The notes beneath the pieces are model-generated. The model saw nothing but the letters and a program-made list of their open reading frames with translations. It did not search any database and had not been told where the DNA came from. Made by a program: the position numbers and the translations under genes. A stretch of 64,000 nt of DNA from an uncultured Paracoccaceae bacterium (GTDB taxonomy: Bacteria; Pseudomonadota; Alphaproteobacteria; Rhodobacterales; Rhodobacteraceae), in assembly GCA_947492825.1 (NCBI GenBank), contig CANLNT010000001.1:2418001-2482000 (forward strand). The letters run 5' to 3'. Positions 36,219 through 45,640 of the stretch are shown piece by piece; position 1 is the first letter of the stretch; every line of letters begins with the position of its first letter.

Positions 36219-36258
36219 CGCAGCAGTCCTTCGCGCGTGCAGCGCACGTGCTGCTGCG
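36219..36258 (+). terminator. Nested hairpin after trpA
   Basis: CGCAGCAG (36219-36226) pairs with CTGCTGCG (36251-36258), and inside it CGTGC (36236-36240) pairs with GCACG (36244-36248). It lies about 60 bp after trpA with no strong T-run; probable transcript end. The rest of the 365-bp gap to 36526 has no gene that I can support. Confidence 0.5.
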
Positions 36259-36526
36259 GTTCAGTGCATGTCACCAGAACGGTCGTTCACGGATGTCGAA
36301 TTCTCTCGATCAGATACCGTGCTTTCGCTGCTGCTTATTCCGATCATCCAGACGCGGACTATGCGACTTTGTTCTGTCGCAGAGAATTACCATAGCCGAT
36401 CGCATAATGCAGCACAGATCAGTGGGAACAAATCCCATCTCGCGCTGCGGGTTATCTTGGCACTCAAGTCGAGAGACATCTCTGACAGTTTGCGAGCACA
36501 GCTTTCAAGGCGGTAGACCGTCGAAG

Positions 36527-37573
36527 TCAGTCCGGCTTGTTATTGATCTCAGCCAGTTCGCCAAGCGATATTTCTGGCTTCAGGATATGCAGTTTTTCCG
36601 TTTCGGCAGCGGAGTGTTCCAAGGTCTCAAGGATCGTCCGCGCGGCTTGCTCGCCAATCTGTTTGCGCGCTGTCCGCGAAGTTGCGATCTTGCCGGGAAA
36701 CCCTTCGATGAGACCCAGACCGTTGAAGCCAGCCAGTGCGACATCGCCCGGGACGTTGATACCTGCCGAAATACAGTGACACAGGCCGCCAAACGCAAGA
36801 TCATCGTTAGAGAAGTAGATGCAATTAAGATCGGGCTGGCGTTTCAGAAGGTCGGCAGTCAAACGGCGGCCGCAATCGACAGCAGAAAGTGCGGTCACTT
36901 CGACCGGCAAATCCGATCCATCAATTGAGTCGGCGAAGGCGAGTCCATGGTCGCGTAGTCCGCTTTGGAAACCTAGTTTCCGTTTTGCGGCCCTAAGGTC
37001 CTTGTCGAGATTGCGCCCGACGTAGCCGAAGCGCCGTAAGCCCTTCTCAAACAGGGCAATGGCAATGTCATGACCTGCCTCGCTGTGCGAAAACCCGACA
37101 CAGGTGTCGACAGGATGGCCGTCGATATCCATGATTTGTACAACCGGAACGCCTGCGTCTTTCAACAGCTGGCGGGTTTCGGGCGGTTGGTCGATCCCGG
37201 TCACGATCAACCCGGCAGGGCGCCATGACAACATGTTTCGCAAGGTTTCGTATTCTGTTTCGGGATCGTAATCCGTGACCCCAAAAACCGGCTGCAGCAA
37301 GGTACCCTTCAGCGCATCGGTTACCCCCGACATGACCTGGGGAAACACGATATTCGACAGGCTGGGAACCACGACGCCGATCAGGTCGGTGTGTTTACTC
37401 GAAAGGGAAGAGGCGAACTGATTCCCGTAGTAGCCTATCTCGCGCGCTGCCTGTTTGACCCGTTCTATGTTGACCTGTGAGACGTCCTTGTCACCACGAA
37501 GGGCGCGTGACGCTGTCATCTTACTGACACCAGCAGCTGCTGCGACGTCTGCTAAAGTTTTTCTGCTTTTCAT
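36527..37573 (-). CDS. LacI-family (GntR-like) regulator of the threonate operon
   Basis: A 348-residue LacI/GalR regulator: HTH TLADVAAAAGVSKMTASRAL, then IGYYGNQFASSLSSKHTDLIG and an effector domain (GVVVPSLSNIVFPQVMSGV; VALAGFNGLGLIEGFPG). Start MKSRKTLADV is preferred over a 22-codon extension. It is divergent from the TRAP/LtnD/Otn operon, and the intergenic region holds three adjacent 12-bp operator-like units with TACCGGTA, similar to gluconate-repressor sites. Ligand probably L-threonate or an oxo-tetronate. Confidence 0.92.
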   Translation of the reverse strand: MKSRKTLADVAAAAGVSKMTASRALRGDKDVSQVNIERVKQAAREIGYYGNQFASSLSSKHTDLIGVVVPSLSNIVFPQVMSGVTDALKGTLLQPVFGVTDYDPETEYETLRNMLSWRPAGLIVTGIDQPPETRQLLKDAGVPVVQIMDIDGHPVDTCVGFSHSEAGHDIAIALFEKGLRRFGYVGRNLDKDLRAAKRKLGFQSGLRDHGLAFADSIDGSDLPVEVTALSAVDCGRRLTADLLKRQPDLNCIYFSNDDLAFGGLCHCISAGINVPGDVALAGFNGLGLIEGFPGKIATSRTARKQIGEQAARTILETLEHSAAETEKLHILKPEISLGELAEINNKPD

Positions 37574-37696
37574 AGACTTGCTTCCATTCCGCCCATCGCG
37601 ACGCGGCCTGTCGCCGGCAAGGCCCCAGCCTCTATTCAAGCATCGGCATCCTAAAGTCGACGCGAAAGTGTTGACAGCTTAGGGCAAATAGATCAC

Positions 37697-37733
37697 TGGT
37701 ATCAATACCGGTATCGGTACCGGTATCGGTACC
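37697..37733. promoter_or_regulatory. Three-unit 12-bp operator array upstream of the threonate TRAP operon
   Basis: Units TGGTATCAATAC (37697-37708), CGGTATCGGTAC (37709-37720) and CGGTATCGGTAC (37721-37732) are head-to-tail with no spacer. The junctions make the palindromes ATACCGGTAT (37705-37714) and TACCGGTA (37718-37725) with central CG, typical of LacI-family sites. Their 12-bp phase is a little over one helical turn. Confidence 0.8.
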
Positions 37734-37818
37734 GAATAGATGGTCCGGGATAATCGTGGTTTCGGAGGAGACCACAAATACTGCAAACCAGCGCTCCTGC
37801 GGCGCTTTGGGAGGAACC

Positions 37819-38853
37819 ATGACAAACTACACACTTAAATCTCTCGTCCTGAGTGGCATCGTTGCCGTTTCAACGCTTTCCGCCAGCACTGCGCTCGCGC
37901 AAGATTACCAATGGACGTTCCAGACCTCTGCACAGGCTGGGGACAACTTCTTTCCAATCGAGGAAGCCTGGGCTGATCGCGTCAATGAACTGTCCGACGG
38001 GCGCATCGAAATCACTGTCGTGCCAGTGGGCACCGTGGTGGCACACAATGAAACGCTTGACGCGGTTGGTGCGGGCATTCTGCAAGGCCACATCACGGAC
38101 CCCTCATATTTCTCTGGCAAAGATCCGGCCTTTGCCATGTTGGGCAACCTTGTTGGTGCGTGGTCGGCGCCCGAGCAAATGTTCGACTATATGGAAAACG
38201 GGGGCGGCAAAGAGCTCTTCAACGAGTTGGTGAACCCCTATGGTCTGCAATTCCTCGGCGCATCCGCAACGGGCGTCGAAGCCTTCCTTTCCACGGTTCC
38301 GATTTACGGTGTTGATGACCTTGAAGGCATCAAGATGCGCGCACCAGAAGGCATGGTGCAGGAGGTCTTTGCCGCAGCCGGTGCTTCGCCGGTGAACCTG
38401 CCCGGTTCTGAGGTCTACACCTCTTTGGAAAAAGGCGTCATCGACGCCGCGGACTACACTGTATTTTCGACCAACCATGCCCAAGGCATGCACGAGTTCG
38501 CCAAATATCCGCTGTATCCCGGTTTCCATTCCATGCCTGTGATCGAAGTTTCGATCAACAAGGACATTTATGACGGTTTGCCCGAAGATCTTCAGGTTAT
38601 TCTGAACGAATCCGTCTCAGTGTTTGCGCGCGACATGGTCAGCCAGTTGGAGGCGCAAAACGAAACCGCTGTTGCTGAAGCAGAGGCTGATCCCGAGATC
38701 ACAGTCATCAACTGGTCTGACGAAGAACGAGCGCGGTTCCGCAGCATTGCCAAGTCGCAGTGGGCCAATTGGGCCGAGCGTTCCGAGATGGCAGGTAAAG
38801 CCTATGGCAGCGTCACGGCCTACCTGATCGGCGCCGGTCTTCTGGTCGAGTAA
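37819..38853 (+). CDS. TRAP transporter substrate-binding protein (threonate/erythronate predicted)
   Basis: A 344-residue periplasmic DctP-family protein with a Sec signal (SLVLSGIVAVSTLSASTALA, cleaved before QDYQW). Conserved region: DDLEGIKMRAPEGMVQEVFA with the substrate-binding Arg, LPGSEVYTSLEKGVIDA. GGAGGAA ribosome site. TRAP binding proteins beside LtnD/Otn genes were used to discover these acid-sugar pathways, so C4 sugar acids are the expected ligands. Confidence 0.93.
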   Translation: MTNYTLKSLVLSGIVAVSTLSASTALAQDYQWTFQTSAQAGDNFFPIEEAWADRVNELSDGRIEITVVPVGTVVAHNETLDAVGAGILQGHITDPSYFSGKDPAFAMLGNLVGAWSAPEQMFDYMENGGGKELFNELVNPYGLQFLGASATGVEAFLSTVPIYGVDDLEGIKMRAPEGMVQEVFAAAGASPVNLPGSEVYTSLEKGVIDAADYTVFSTNHAQGMHEFAKYPLYPGFHSMPVIEVSINKDIYDGLPEDLQVILNESVSVFARDMVSQLEAQNETAVAEAEADPEITVINWSDEERARFRSIAKSQWANWAERSEMAGKAYGSVTAYLIGAGLLVE

Positions 38854-38873
38854 CGCACTTTTTTCGCAGCGTC

Positions 38874-38901
38874 GCGAAGGGGCCGTTTCTGGCCCCTTCG
38901 C
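38874..38901 (+). promoter_or_regulatory. Intercistronic hairpin between TRAP binding protein and fused permease
   Basis: GCGAAGGGGCC (38874-38884) and GGCCCCTTCGC (38891-38901) form a perfect 11-bp stem with a 6-base loop in the 83-bp gap. No T-tract follows, so partial termination or 3' end protection of the binding-protein mRNA is likely. Same position as the stem-loop at 9674-9698. Confidence 0.7.
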
Positions 38902-38936
38902 TCCTAATACATCAGCTCACGTTCCGGGAGGGGACC

Positions 38937-40952
38937 ATGGCACAGCAGGAAACGGCAATGACCGAAGCCGAAGTCGAGGCGCAACTCGAAGCCTTAAAAA
39001 GAGTCCATGAAGACGACAGTGCAGGTCCTCAGAATGCGTTGGACCGCGGAATAATTACGATAGGGACCGCCTTTAGCTTTCTGTTTGCGATCGCGACACT
39101 GATCTCGCTTTACGAAATCGTCGCGCGGTATTTCTTCAATGCTCCGACGATTTGGGCCCATGAAACAGTGATCGCGCTGATCGCCGCCTGTTACCTTTAC
39201 GGCGGGATGCAGTGTCTGGCGGCAGATAAGCATATCCGCATTGGGCTGATTTACTTTGGTACCAGCGGAGGCACACGAAGACTGTTGGACGTTGTGAACG
39301 GACTTCTTGCGCTGTTCTTCGCGGCCGCAATTGCCTACGCGGCCTACACGATGGTCGAAAAGTCGTGGTGGACGCCGCAGGGTGACATTCGCCTTGAACG
39401 CTCTGGTTCGGCGTGGAACCCAATTACGCCTGCCATTATCAAAATGATGCTTCTTATCACCTCGATCGTTTTGGCGATCCAATCGGTCGGCCATATTTTG
39501 ACCGCATGGAAGGGCACCGGCTATCGCCAAAGCGCGGGCGAGCCGCCAAGCAAATGGGCCATTATTGGCATTGGGGCCGTTTTTGCGATCCTCGCGATAG
39601 GCGGTTACCTGTTGTTTTCCGAGGGTCGAAACCTTGGTATTCAGACCGGTTCCCTTCTGCTCGTCGGGTCGATTATGGTGTTGATCCTGACCGGCATTCC
39701 ACTGGCCTTTGTCACCGGCTTGATTGCTATCCTATTCACGATTGCATGGTTCGGGACATCAGGCGTGCCGTTGGTGTCGAGCCGGATCTATTCGTTCGTA
39801 AATGAATACGTCCTTGTCGCTATTCCCATGTTCGTTCTTATGGCGTCTCTTCTGGACCGTTCAGGCATGGCGCGAGATCTTTACGACGCCATGCGCCTTG
39901 TTGCTGGTCGCATCAAAGGCGGTGTCGCTGTCCAGACTCTGGTCGCAGCCGTTTTCCTTGCGTCGATTTCGGGCATCATCGGTGGCGAGATCGTTCTTCT
40001 GGGTTTGATTGCCCTGCCACAGATGCTGCGGCTTGGCTATAACCGCGCGTTGGCCATTGGTACGGTGTGTGCCGGTGGCTCGCTCGGCACGATGATCCCA
40101 CCGTCGATTGTTTTGATCGTCTACGGGCTTACCGCCAGCGTTTCCATTGGCGACCTGTTCCTTGCCACCGTGACACCAGGCCTGATGCTGGCGTCATTCT
40201 ATATCATCTACATTCTGATCCGGTGCTACGCGAACCCCGAGATGGGCCCACCGATCTCGGACGAAGAGCTGAACATCTCGATGTCCGAGAAACTGCGTAA
40301 GATGCGCGGCGTAATCCTGCCGGTCGGCGTGGCCGTTACCGTATTGGGTTCGATCTACGGCGGCATTGCCTCTGTGACAGAGGCGGCAGCTATGGGCGTG
40401 GTCGGTGTGTTCTTTTCTGCGGCCGTTCGGGGCGAAGTGACTTGGGGACTTATCCGCGACAGCCTGAAACAGACCCTTGAAACATGCGGAATGATCATCT
40501 GGATCGGCCTGGGTGCGGCAGCTCTGGTGGGTGTCTACAACCTGATGGGCGGCAACCGGTTTATCGAGAGCACGATCCTGGACAGTGGTGCCTCACCGAT
40601 TGTCATCGTGCTGATCATGATGGGTATTCTCGTGGTGTTGGGCTTGTTCATGGATTGGATCGGCATCGCATTGCTGACCATGCCGATCTTCGTGCCGATC
40701 ATTATCAAGCTTGGCATGGACCCAGTATGGTTCGGTATCCTTTTCGCAATGAATATGCAGGTCAGCTATCTTTCACCGCCTTTTGGCCCTGCGGCCTTCT
40801 ACCTGAAATCTGTCGCGCCCAAGGACATGAGCTTGTCCGAGATCTTTCGCGCGCTGATCCCTTTTATCTGCATTCAAGTCGTTGCGCTTGCTATCGTGTT
40901 GTTCTTCCCTGACGTTGCACTGTGGCTGCCAAACTGGGTGAAAGGAGACTAA
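38937..40952 (+). CDS. Fused TRAP permease (DctQ-DctM)
   Basis: A 671-residue fusion. After a hydrophilic N-terminus, residues about 35-200 form a DctQ-like four-helix domain (IVARYFFNAPTIWAHETVIA, KHIRIGLIYFG), and about 210-671 a DctM-like domain (GSIMVLILTGIPLAFVTGLI; GTMIPPSIVLIVYGLTASVS; SYLSPPFGPAAFYLKSVAP). Fusion of both subunits is known in the family. Preceded by GGGAGG. It ends one base before the next ATG. Confidence 0.94.
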   Translation: MAQQETAMTEAEVEAQLEALKRVHEDDSAGPQNALDRGIITIGTAFSFLFAIATLISLYEIVARYFFNAPTIWAHETVIALIAACYLYGGMQCLAADKHIRIGLIYFGTSGGTRRLLDVVNGLLALFFAAAIAYAAYTMVEKSWWTPQGDIRLERSGSAWNPITPAIIKMMLLITSIVLAIQSVGHILTAWKGTGYRQSAGEPPSKWAIIGIGAVFAILAIGGYLLFSEGRNLGIQTGSLLLVGSIMVLILTGIPLAFVTGLIAILFTIAWFGTSGVPLVSSRIYSFVNEYVLVAIPMFVLMASLLDRSGMARDLYDAMRLVAGRIKGGVAVQTLVAAVFLASISGIIGGEIVLLGLIALPQMLRLGYNRALAIGTVCAGGSLGTMIPPSIVLIVYGLTASVSIGDLFLATVTPGLMLASFYIIYILIRCYANPEMGPPISDEELNISMSEKLRKMRGVILPVGVAVTVLGSIYGGIASVTEAAAMGVVGVFFSAAVRGEVTWGLIRDSLKQTLETCGMIIWIGLGAAALVGVYNLMGGNRFIESTILDSGASPIVIVLIMMGILVVLGLFMDWIGIALLTMPIFVPIIIKLGMDPVWFGILFAMNMQVSYLSPPFGPAAFYLKSVAPKDMSLSEIFRALIPFICIQVVALAIVLFFPDVALWLPNWVKGD

Positions 40953-40953
40953 C

Positions 40954-41871
40954 ATGACCATGGACACCAAGAACTCTAGGAATGTCGCGATAATTGGCCT
41001 TGGTTCGATGGGGTATGGTATGGCCGCTTCAGCACTGCGTGGTGAGCACAAGGTCTGGGGCGTTGATATCAACCCAGACCAGATCGCCAAGTTCAAAGCC
41101 GAGGGGGGGCAAGATACTCCTCTTTCTGAGGTCGCCGACACGCTGGATGCAATTGCGGTGGTGGTACTGAATGCCGCCCAAACCGAAAGCGTTCTTTTCG
41201 GAGAAGACGGCATCGTTGCGAAACTGAAACCTGGCGCGGTTGTGCTGGCATGCGCGACCGTCCCTCCGGCCTTCGCAAAGGACATGGCTGCAAAGTGCGA
41301 TGAACGCGGCGTTCACTATCTTGATGCGCCGATTTCCGGGGGGTCGATCAAAGCCGCCAGCGGTCAACTTTCGATCATGGCGTCCGGCTCCGCGCAGGCA
41401 TTCTCTGCTGCGCGCCCGCTGCTGGATAGTATCGCCGAAACGGTTTTCGAGCTTGGTGACGAAGTTGGGGCTGGCAGCGCGATGAAAGCAGTGAACCAGC
41501 TTTTGGCTGGCGTCCATATCGCCACCATGGCCGAGGCTTTGACCTTTGGCATGACCCAAGGTGTGACGCCTGAGAAGTTTGTTGAAGTTATCAGCAAATG
41601 CGCCGGAACCAGTTGGATGCTGGAGAACCGGGCGCCCCATATCGTGGCGGGGGACTACACGCCGCATAGTTCGGTCAACATCTGGCCAAAGGATCTGGGC
41701 ATCGTGCTCGACATCGCCAAATCGGCGCAGTTCAGCGCGCCAATTACTGCCGCCGCGCTTCAGCAGTTTGTAGCTGCTGCAGGAATGGGTCATGGACAGG
41801 AAGACGATGCTGCCGTCGCCAAGGTTTATGCCCGCAACGCGCGTTTGACTCTACCGGGGAAAGAGAAATGA
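40954..41871 (+). CDS. ltnD: L-threonate dehydrogenase LtnD (beta-hydroxyacid dehydrogenase family)
   Basis: A 305-residue NAD-dependent enzyme: IIGLGSMGYGMAAS at the N-terminus, DAPISGGSIKAASGQL substrate motif near residue 125, and catalytic Lys in SAMKAVNQLLAG near residue 177. In the L-threonate route it oxidises L-threonate to 2-oxo-tetronate. Hydroxyisobutyrate or tartronate semialdehyde enzymes share the fold, but the OtnK-OtnC-OtnI neighbours define the pathway. Coupled to otnK (ATGA). Confidence 0.88.
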   Translation: MTMDTKNSRNVAIIGLGSMGYGMAASALRGEHKVWGVDINPDQIAKFKAEGGQDTPLSEVADTLDAIAVVVLNAAQTESVLFGEDGIVAKLKPGAVVLACATVPPAFAKDMAAKCDERGVHYLDAPISGGSIKAASGQLSIMASGSAQAFSAARPLLDSIAETVFELGDEVGAGSAMKAVNQLLAGVHIATMAEALTFGMTQGVTPEKFVEVISKCAGTSWMLENRAPHIVAGDYTPHSSVNIWPKDLGIVLDIAKSAQFSAPITAAALQQFVAAAGMGHGQEDDAAVAKVYARNARLTLPGKEK

Positions 41872-43139
41872 CCACAGTCCTTGGCTGCATCGCCGATGAT
41901 TTTACGGGTGCGACCGACATCGCGGGGCTTTTAGCCCGGAGCGGTGTGCGGGTGTCTTTGCGGATTGGGGTGCCCGACGCCCCGCCCGACGGCACAAGCC
42001 CGTTTGAGGTGATCGCACTCAAATCCCGTACTGCGCCGGTCGCGGAGGCGGTCAACGAGACACGCGCGGCCCTTGCGTGGTTGCAGGCGGCGGGCGCGCA
42101 GCGGTTCTTTTGGAAATACTGTTCAACTTTTGACAGCACAGCAGACGGGAATATCGGCCCGGTCGCAGAAGCGTTGATGCGGGATCTGGATACGGACCAG
42201 ACAATCTATTGCCCGGCCTTCCCCGAAAACGGGCGGTCCATTTTCATGGGCAATCTGTTTGTCGGGCAGCAGCCATTGGCGGAAAGCCCAATGAAAGACC
42301 ATCCGCTGACCCCGATGCGTGATAGCAATCTGATGCGTCTGCTTGCGCCGCAGGTGACAAAGCCCGTGGGTCTGACAGACAGACGAACGGTTGAAAAAGG
42401 TGCTGATGCGCTGCGCGCCAGCCTTGCGGACCATCGGGCAGACGGCACAGCACACGTGGTTGTGGATGCCGTGGCACATTCAGACCTTGAGACCATCGCC
42501 GCTGCCTGTCGCGACATGCCGTTGATTACGGGGGGATCTGCTGTGGCGATGCCACTTCCGGCGCTTTATCTTGCGGATGGGTTGCTGTCTGCGGACGCGC
42601 CAAGGGCGCAGGCGCCGCAGCTTGGGGTTGGGACGATCGTTCTGTCAGGCAGCTGCTCTTCCATGACCAACAAGCAAGTGGCCGATTACACCAGCCGTGG
42701 CGTTCCTGCTTTCCAGTTGGACCCCCTGTCTTTGGCAGAGAACGGCCCGCACAAAGCCCTTGACTGGCTGTCCAAACAGGACCTCGACAAAGCCCCGATC
42801 ATCTATGCCACGGCCAATCCCGAAAGTGTTCGCGCAGCGCAGGAAAAGCTGGGCGTGGCGGGTGCCGGAGAGATCGTCGAGGCCACGCTGTCGGCCTGCG
42901 CGGTTGCCGCGCGGGACAAGGGTGCGCGCCGGGTGATCGTTGCGGGCGGTGAGACGTCAGGCGCTGTCACCAAGGCGCTTGCAGTGGCCCAACTTGATAT
43001 TGGGACAGAAATCGCGCCTGGCGTCCCATGGACCTATTGCACATCGGATGGGGCCAATATCGCGCTGGCCCTGAAGTCCGGAAACTTTGGTACCGAAGAC
43101 TTCTTTTCGATCGCCCAGACCAAACTAGATACCGCATGA
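41868..43139 (+). CDS. otnK: 3-oxo-tetronate kinase OtnK (DUF1537 family)
   Basis: A 423-residue four-carbon acid sugar kinase. N-terminal domain begins LGCIADDFTGATDIAGLLAR; the C-terminal nucleotide-binding domain has ARRVIVAGGETSGAVTKALA near residue 360. It phosphorylates 3-oxo-tetronate at C4 so that OtnC can decarboxylate it. Overlaps ltnD upstream and otnC downstream by 4 bp each. Confidence 0.92.
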   Translation: MTTVLGCIADDFTGATDIAGLLARSGVRVSLRIGVPDAPPDGTSPFEVIALKSRTAPVAEAVNETRAALAWLQAAGAQRFFWKYCSTFDSTADGNIGPVAEALMRDLDTDQTIYCPAFPENGRSIFMGNLFVGQQPLAESPMKDHPLTPMRDSNLMRLLAPQVTKPVGLTDRRTVEKGADALRASLADHRADGTAHVVVDAVAHSDLETIAAACRDMPLITGGSAVAMPLPALYLADGLLSADAPRAQAPQLGVGTIVLSGSCSSMTNKQVADYTSRGVPAFQLDPLSLAENGPHKALDWLSKQDLDKAPIIYATANPESVRAAQEKLGVAGAGEIVEATLSACAVAARDKGARRVIVAGGETSGAVTKALAVAQLDIGTEIAPGVPWTYCTSDGANIALALKSGNFGTEDFFSIAQTKLDTA

Positions 43140-43786
43140 GCATCGAAGCCCGTCTGAGAGAGCAGATTTGCCTGTTGGCAAAATCCATGTTTGATCGTGG
43201 CCTGACCGGGGGCAGCACCGGCAACATCTCTGCCCGGACGGACGACGGCGGACTTTTGGTGTCTCCCACCGGGACAAGTTTTGGCCGGCTCGATCCGGGC
43301 AGGCTGAGCCGGTTTGATGCGCAAGGCGCGCTGATTGATGGCGACAAGCCGACCAAGGAAATGCCCCTTCACACGGCGTTCTATGACACGCGCAGCACGG
43401 CGGGTGCGGTGGTGCATTTGCACAGCTGCCATGCGGTCGCGCTGTCTTTGATGCCCGACGCCGATGAGGACAATTTCCTGCCGCCGCTGACACCTTACGG
43501 GATCATGAAGCTTGGGAAGGTGAAGTTGCTGCCGTTCTTTCTGCCCGGCGATCCTGCGATGGGAGACGCCGTGCGTGGCCTTGCCGGAAGGCGCAGTGCG
43601 GTGATGCTTGCCAATCACGGCCCTGTGGTTGCAGGCAAGGATATCGAGGCGGCCTGCAATGCCATCGAGGAACTGGAAGACACCGCGCGCCTGGCGATGC
43701 TGACGCGCGGAATGAACCCGCGCGCACTAACAGAGACCCAAGTCCGGGCGCTTGTCACGAAATTCGATGTGGAGTGGGACGCATGA
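43136..43786 (+). CDS. otnC: 3-oxo-tetronate 4-phosphate decarboxylase OtnC (class II aldolase family)
   Basis: A 216-residue class II aldolase/adducin-fold enzyme. Zinc residues: HLHSCHAVA (two His, near 96), ANHGPVV (third His, near 157) and the acidic KEMPLH segment near residue 78. STGNISARTDDG is the phosphate loop. It yields dihydroxyacetone phosphate and CO2. Start MSIEARLREQ overlaps the otnK stop; upstream open frame is not used. Confidence 0.92.
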   Translation: MSIEARLREQICLLAKSMFDRGLTGGSTGNISARTDDGGLLVSPTGTSFGRLDPGRLSRFDAQGALIDGDKPTKEMPLHTAFYDTRSTAGAVVHLHSCHAVALSLMPDADEDNFLPPLTPYGIMKLGKVKLLPFFLPGDPAMGDAVRGLAGRRSAVMLANHGPVVAGKDIEAACNAIEELEDTARLAMLTRGMNPRALTETQVRALVTKFDVEWDA

Positions 43787-44556
43787 AGTTTTCTGCCAAC
43801 TTGGGCTTTTTGTGGAACGACCGGCCCCTGCCCGAGGCCATCCGCGCCGCCAAGGCTGCTGGCTTCGACGCCGTGGAATGCCACTGGCCCTATGATGTGC
43901 CAACCGACGACGTGAAGGCCGCCCTGAGCGAGACCGGTCTGCCGATGTTGGGCCTCAACACCCGTCGCGGCGATGTCGCCGCCGGGGACAACGGGCTTTC
44001 CGCAATCCCCGGACGCGAGGCCGAGGCACAAGCCGCCATCGACGAGGCCATTGCCTATGCCACCGCCATCGGCACACCAAACATCCATGTCATGGCTGGA
44101 TTCGCCGATGGATACCAAGCTCATTGTACCTTTGTCGAAAACCTGAACTACGCCTGCGAAGCCGCCGCTCCACACGGCATCACCATCCTGATCGAACCGC
44201 TCAACAGCTACGATGCCCCGGGTTACTTCCTGACCACAACCGATCAAGCGCAAGCGATCTTCGATGTTGTCAACGCTCACAATCTGAAACTGATGTTCGA
44301 CTGCTACCATGTGCAATTGATGGAAGGGAACCTGACCCGTCGGATCGAGGCGCTTCTGCATCGGATTGGGCATATCCAGTTCGCTTCTGTTCCGGATCGG
44401 GGGGCTCCGGATCACGGTGAGATCGACTACGGCTATTTGTTTAAGGTCATTACTGATCTTGGCTACGACGCGCCTTTGGGGGCGGAATACAAGCCCTGCG
44501 GCAACACTGACGATACGCTCGGCTGGGTGAACGACCATGCGGGACTTCCAAGTTAG
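43783..44556 (+). CDS. otnI: 2-oxo-tetronate isomerase OtnI (hydroxypyruvate isomerase family)
   Basis: A 257-residue TIM-barrel isomerase: FSANLGFLWNDRPLPEAIRA, then VECHWPYDVP, LIEPLNSYDAPGYFL with metal Glu, MFDCYHVQLMEG with metal Asp/His and GHIQFASVPDRGAPDHGEI. It converts 2-oxo- to 3-oxo-tetronate, linking LtnD to OtnK. Ends just before fbp. The four enzymes complete the L-threonate route to DHAP. Confidence 0.92.
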   Translation: MKFSANLGFLWNDRPLPEAIRAAKAAGFDAVECHWPYDVPTDDVKAALSETGLPMLGLNTRRGDVAAGDNGLSAIPGREAEAQAAIDEAIAYATAIGTPNIHVMAGFADGYQAHCTFVENLNYACEAAAPHGITILIEPLNSYDAPGYFLTTTDQAQAIFDVVNAHNLKLMFDCYHVQLMEGNLTRRIEALLHRIGHIQFASVPDRGAPDHGEIDYGYLFKVITDLGYDAPLGAEYKPCGNTDDTLGWVNDHAGLPS

Positions 44557-44566
44557 GACACATGCC

Positions 44567-45574
44567 ATGAGCGCTCAGCAGATCACCTTTCGCGAGTTCC
44601 TATTGCAGGACTACCGCAATCACGGCGTCGAGAAGGATTTGATTTTCCTTCTTGAGGATATCGCCACTTCATGCCGCATAATCTCTCATCAGATCCGTGG
44701 TGGGGCATTTTCGGGCAGGCTCGGCGCCACCCAGTCAACCAATGTTCAGGGGGAAACTCAGAAGCAGCTCGACGTGATCGCAAACGAGGTCTTCGTCCGG
44801 CATTGTTCGAATTGCAGTCGGGTCGCTGCTTTGATCTCCGAAGAGGTCGACGAAGTCTACTGGCTGAAAGATAAGCCGCAGGCCGGCGACTATCTGGTCT
44901 ATTTCGATCCACTTGACGGCTCGTCGAACCTCGACGTCAATCTCTCTGTGGGTTCGATCTTCTCGATATCGCAGCTGCCCACAGCGATCGACGCCACCGA
45001 CGACCGCTCGGTGCTTCGCGTTGGCTCTGAGCAGATCAGCGCCGGCTATTCCGTCTACGGCCCCTCGACCGCTTTGGTGGTCACCACAGGCACCGGCGTC
45101 AATGGCTTTACCCACCAGCAGGGCACCGGCGAATTCCGCCTGACTTACCCCGATATGATGATCCCCGAAAACACGAGTGAATTCGCGATCAATGCCTCTC
45201 GTTACACACTTTGGGATCAACCGGTGAGGCACTATTTTGACGAATGCATCCGAGGCGAAGCCGGCCCGCGTAAAAAGACCTTCAACATGCGCTGGACCGC
45301 TTCGATGGTGGCTGAAGTCCACCGGATCCTGATCCGCGGCGGCGTATTTCTCTATCCACGTGACGCTGGCAATATCGCTGACGGCGGCAAACTACGCCTG
45401 ATGTATGAAGCTAATCCGATGGCGCTAATTGTTGAACAGGCAGGTGGTTCCGCGTCTACAGGAACCGAACGCATTTTGGATGTGCAACCCAACTCGCATC
45501 ATCAGCGTGTTCCCGTGATCCTTGGATCGAAAGAGGAAGTGGCCGTTCTGGAGCGATATCACCGCGAGAGCTGA
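44567..45574 (+). CDS. fbp: Class I fructose-1,6-bisphosphatase
   Basis: A 335-residue FBPase. Metal site DPLDGSSNLDVNLSVGSIFS near residue 120, ALISEEVDEVYW upstream of it, and late motif LRLMYEANPMALIVEQAGG. Start MSAQQITFREF is 10 bp after otnI, so it appears to be the last functional gene of the threonate operon; hydrolysing fructose-1,6-bisphosphate would carry pathway DHAP toward hexoses. A Calvin-cycle origin (cbbF) is the alternative because a decayed aldolase gene follows. Confidence 0.95.
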   Translation: MSAQQITFREFLLQDYRNHGVEKDLIFLLEDIATSCRIISHQIRGGAFSGRLGATQSTNVQGETQKQLDVIANEVFVRHCSNCSRVAALISEEVDEVYWLKDKPQAGDYLVYFDPLDGSSNLDVNLSVGSIFSISQLPTAIDATDDRSVLRVGSEQISAGYSVYGPSTALVVTTGTGVNGFTHQQGTGEFRLTYPDMMIPENTSEFAINASRYTLWDQPVRHYFDECIRGEAGPRKKTFNMRWTASMVAEVHRILIRGGVFLYPRDAGNIADGGKLRLMYEANPMALIVEQAGGSASTGTERILDVQPNSHHQRVPVILGSKEEVAVLERYHRES

Positions 45575-45640
45575 ACACAGCCCGCCCGAGCCGCCTTCTT
45601 CAGTTTTTCTGGTGCTTTGCGCCACAATTGAGCGCTTGGA

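Noticed and set aside
36197-36928. 243-codon rightward open frame after trpA
   Set aside because: Mostly antisense to the LacI gene and its 5' part is non-coding in character.
37697-37733. Possible CRISPR or microsatellite repeat
   Set aside because: Only three 12-bp units without spacers; palindromic and placed in a promoter, so an operator array is more likely. No CRISPR array was seen in the window.
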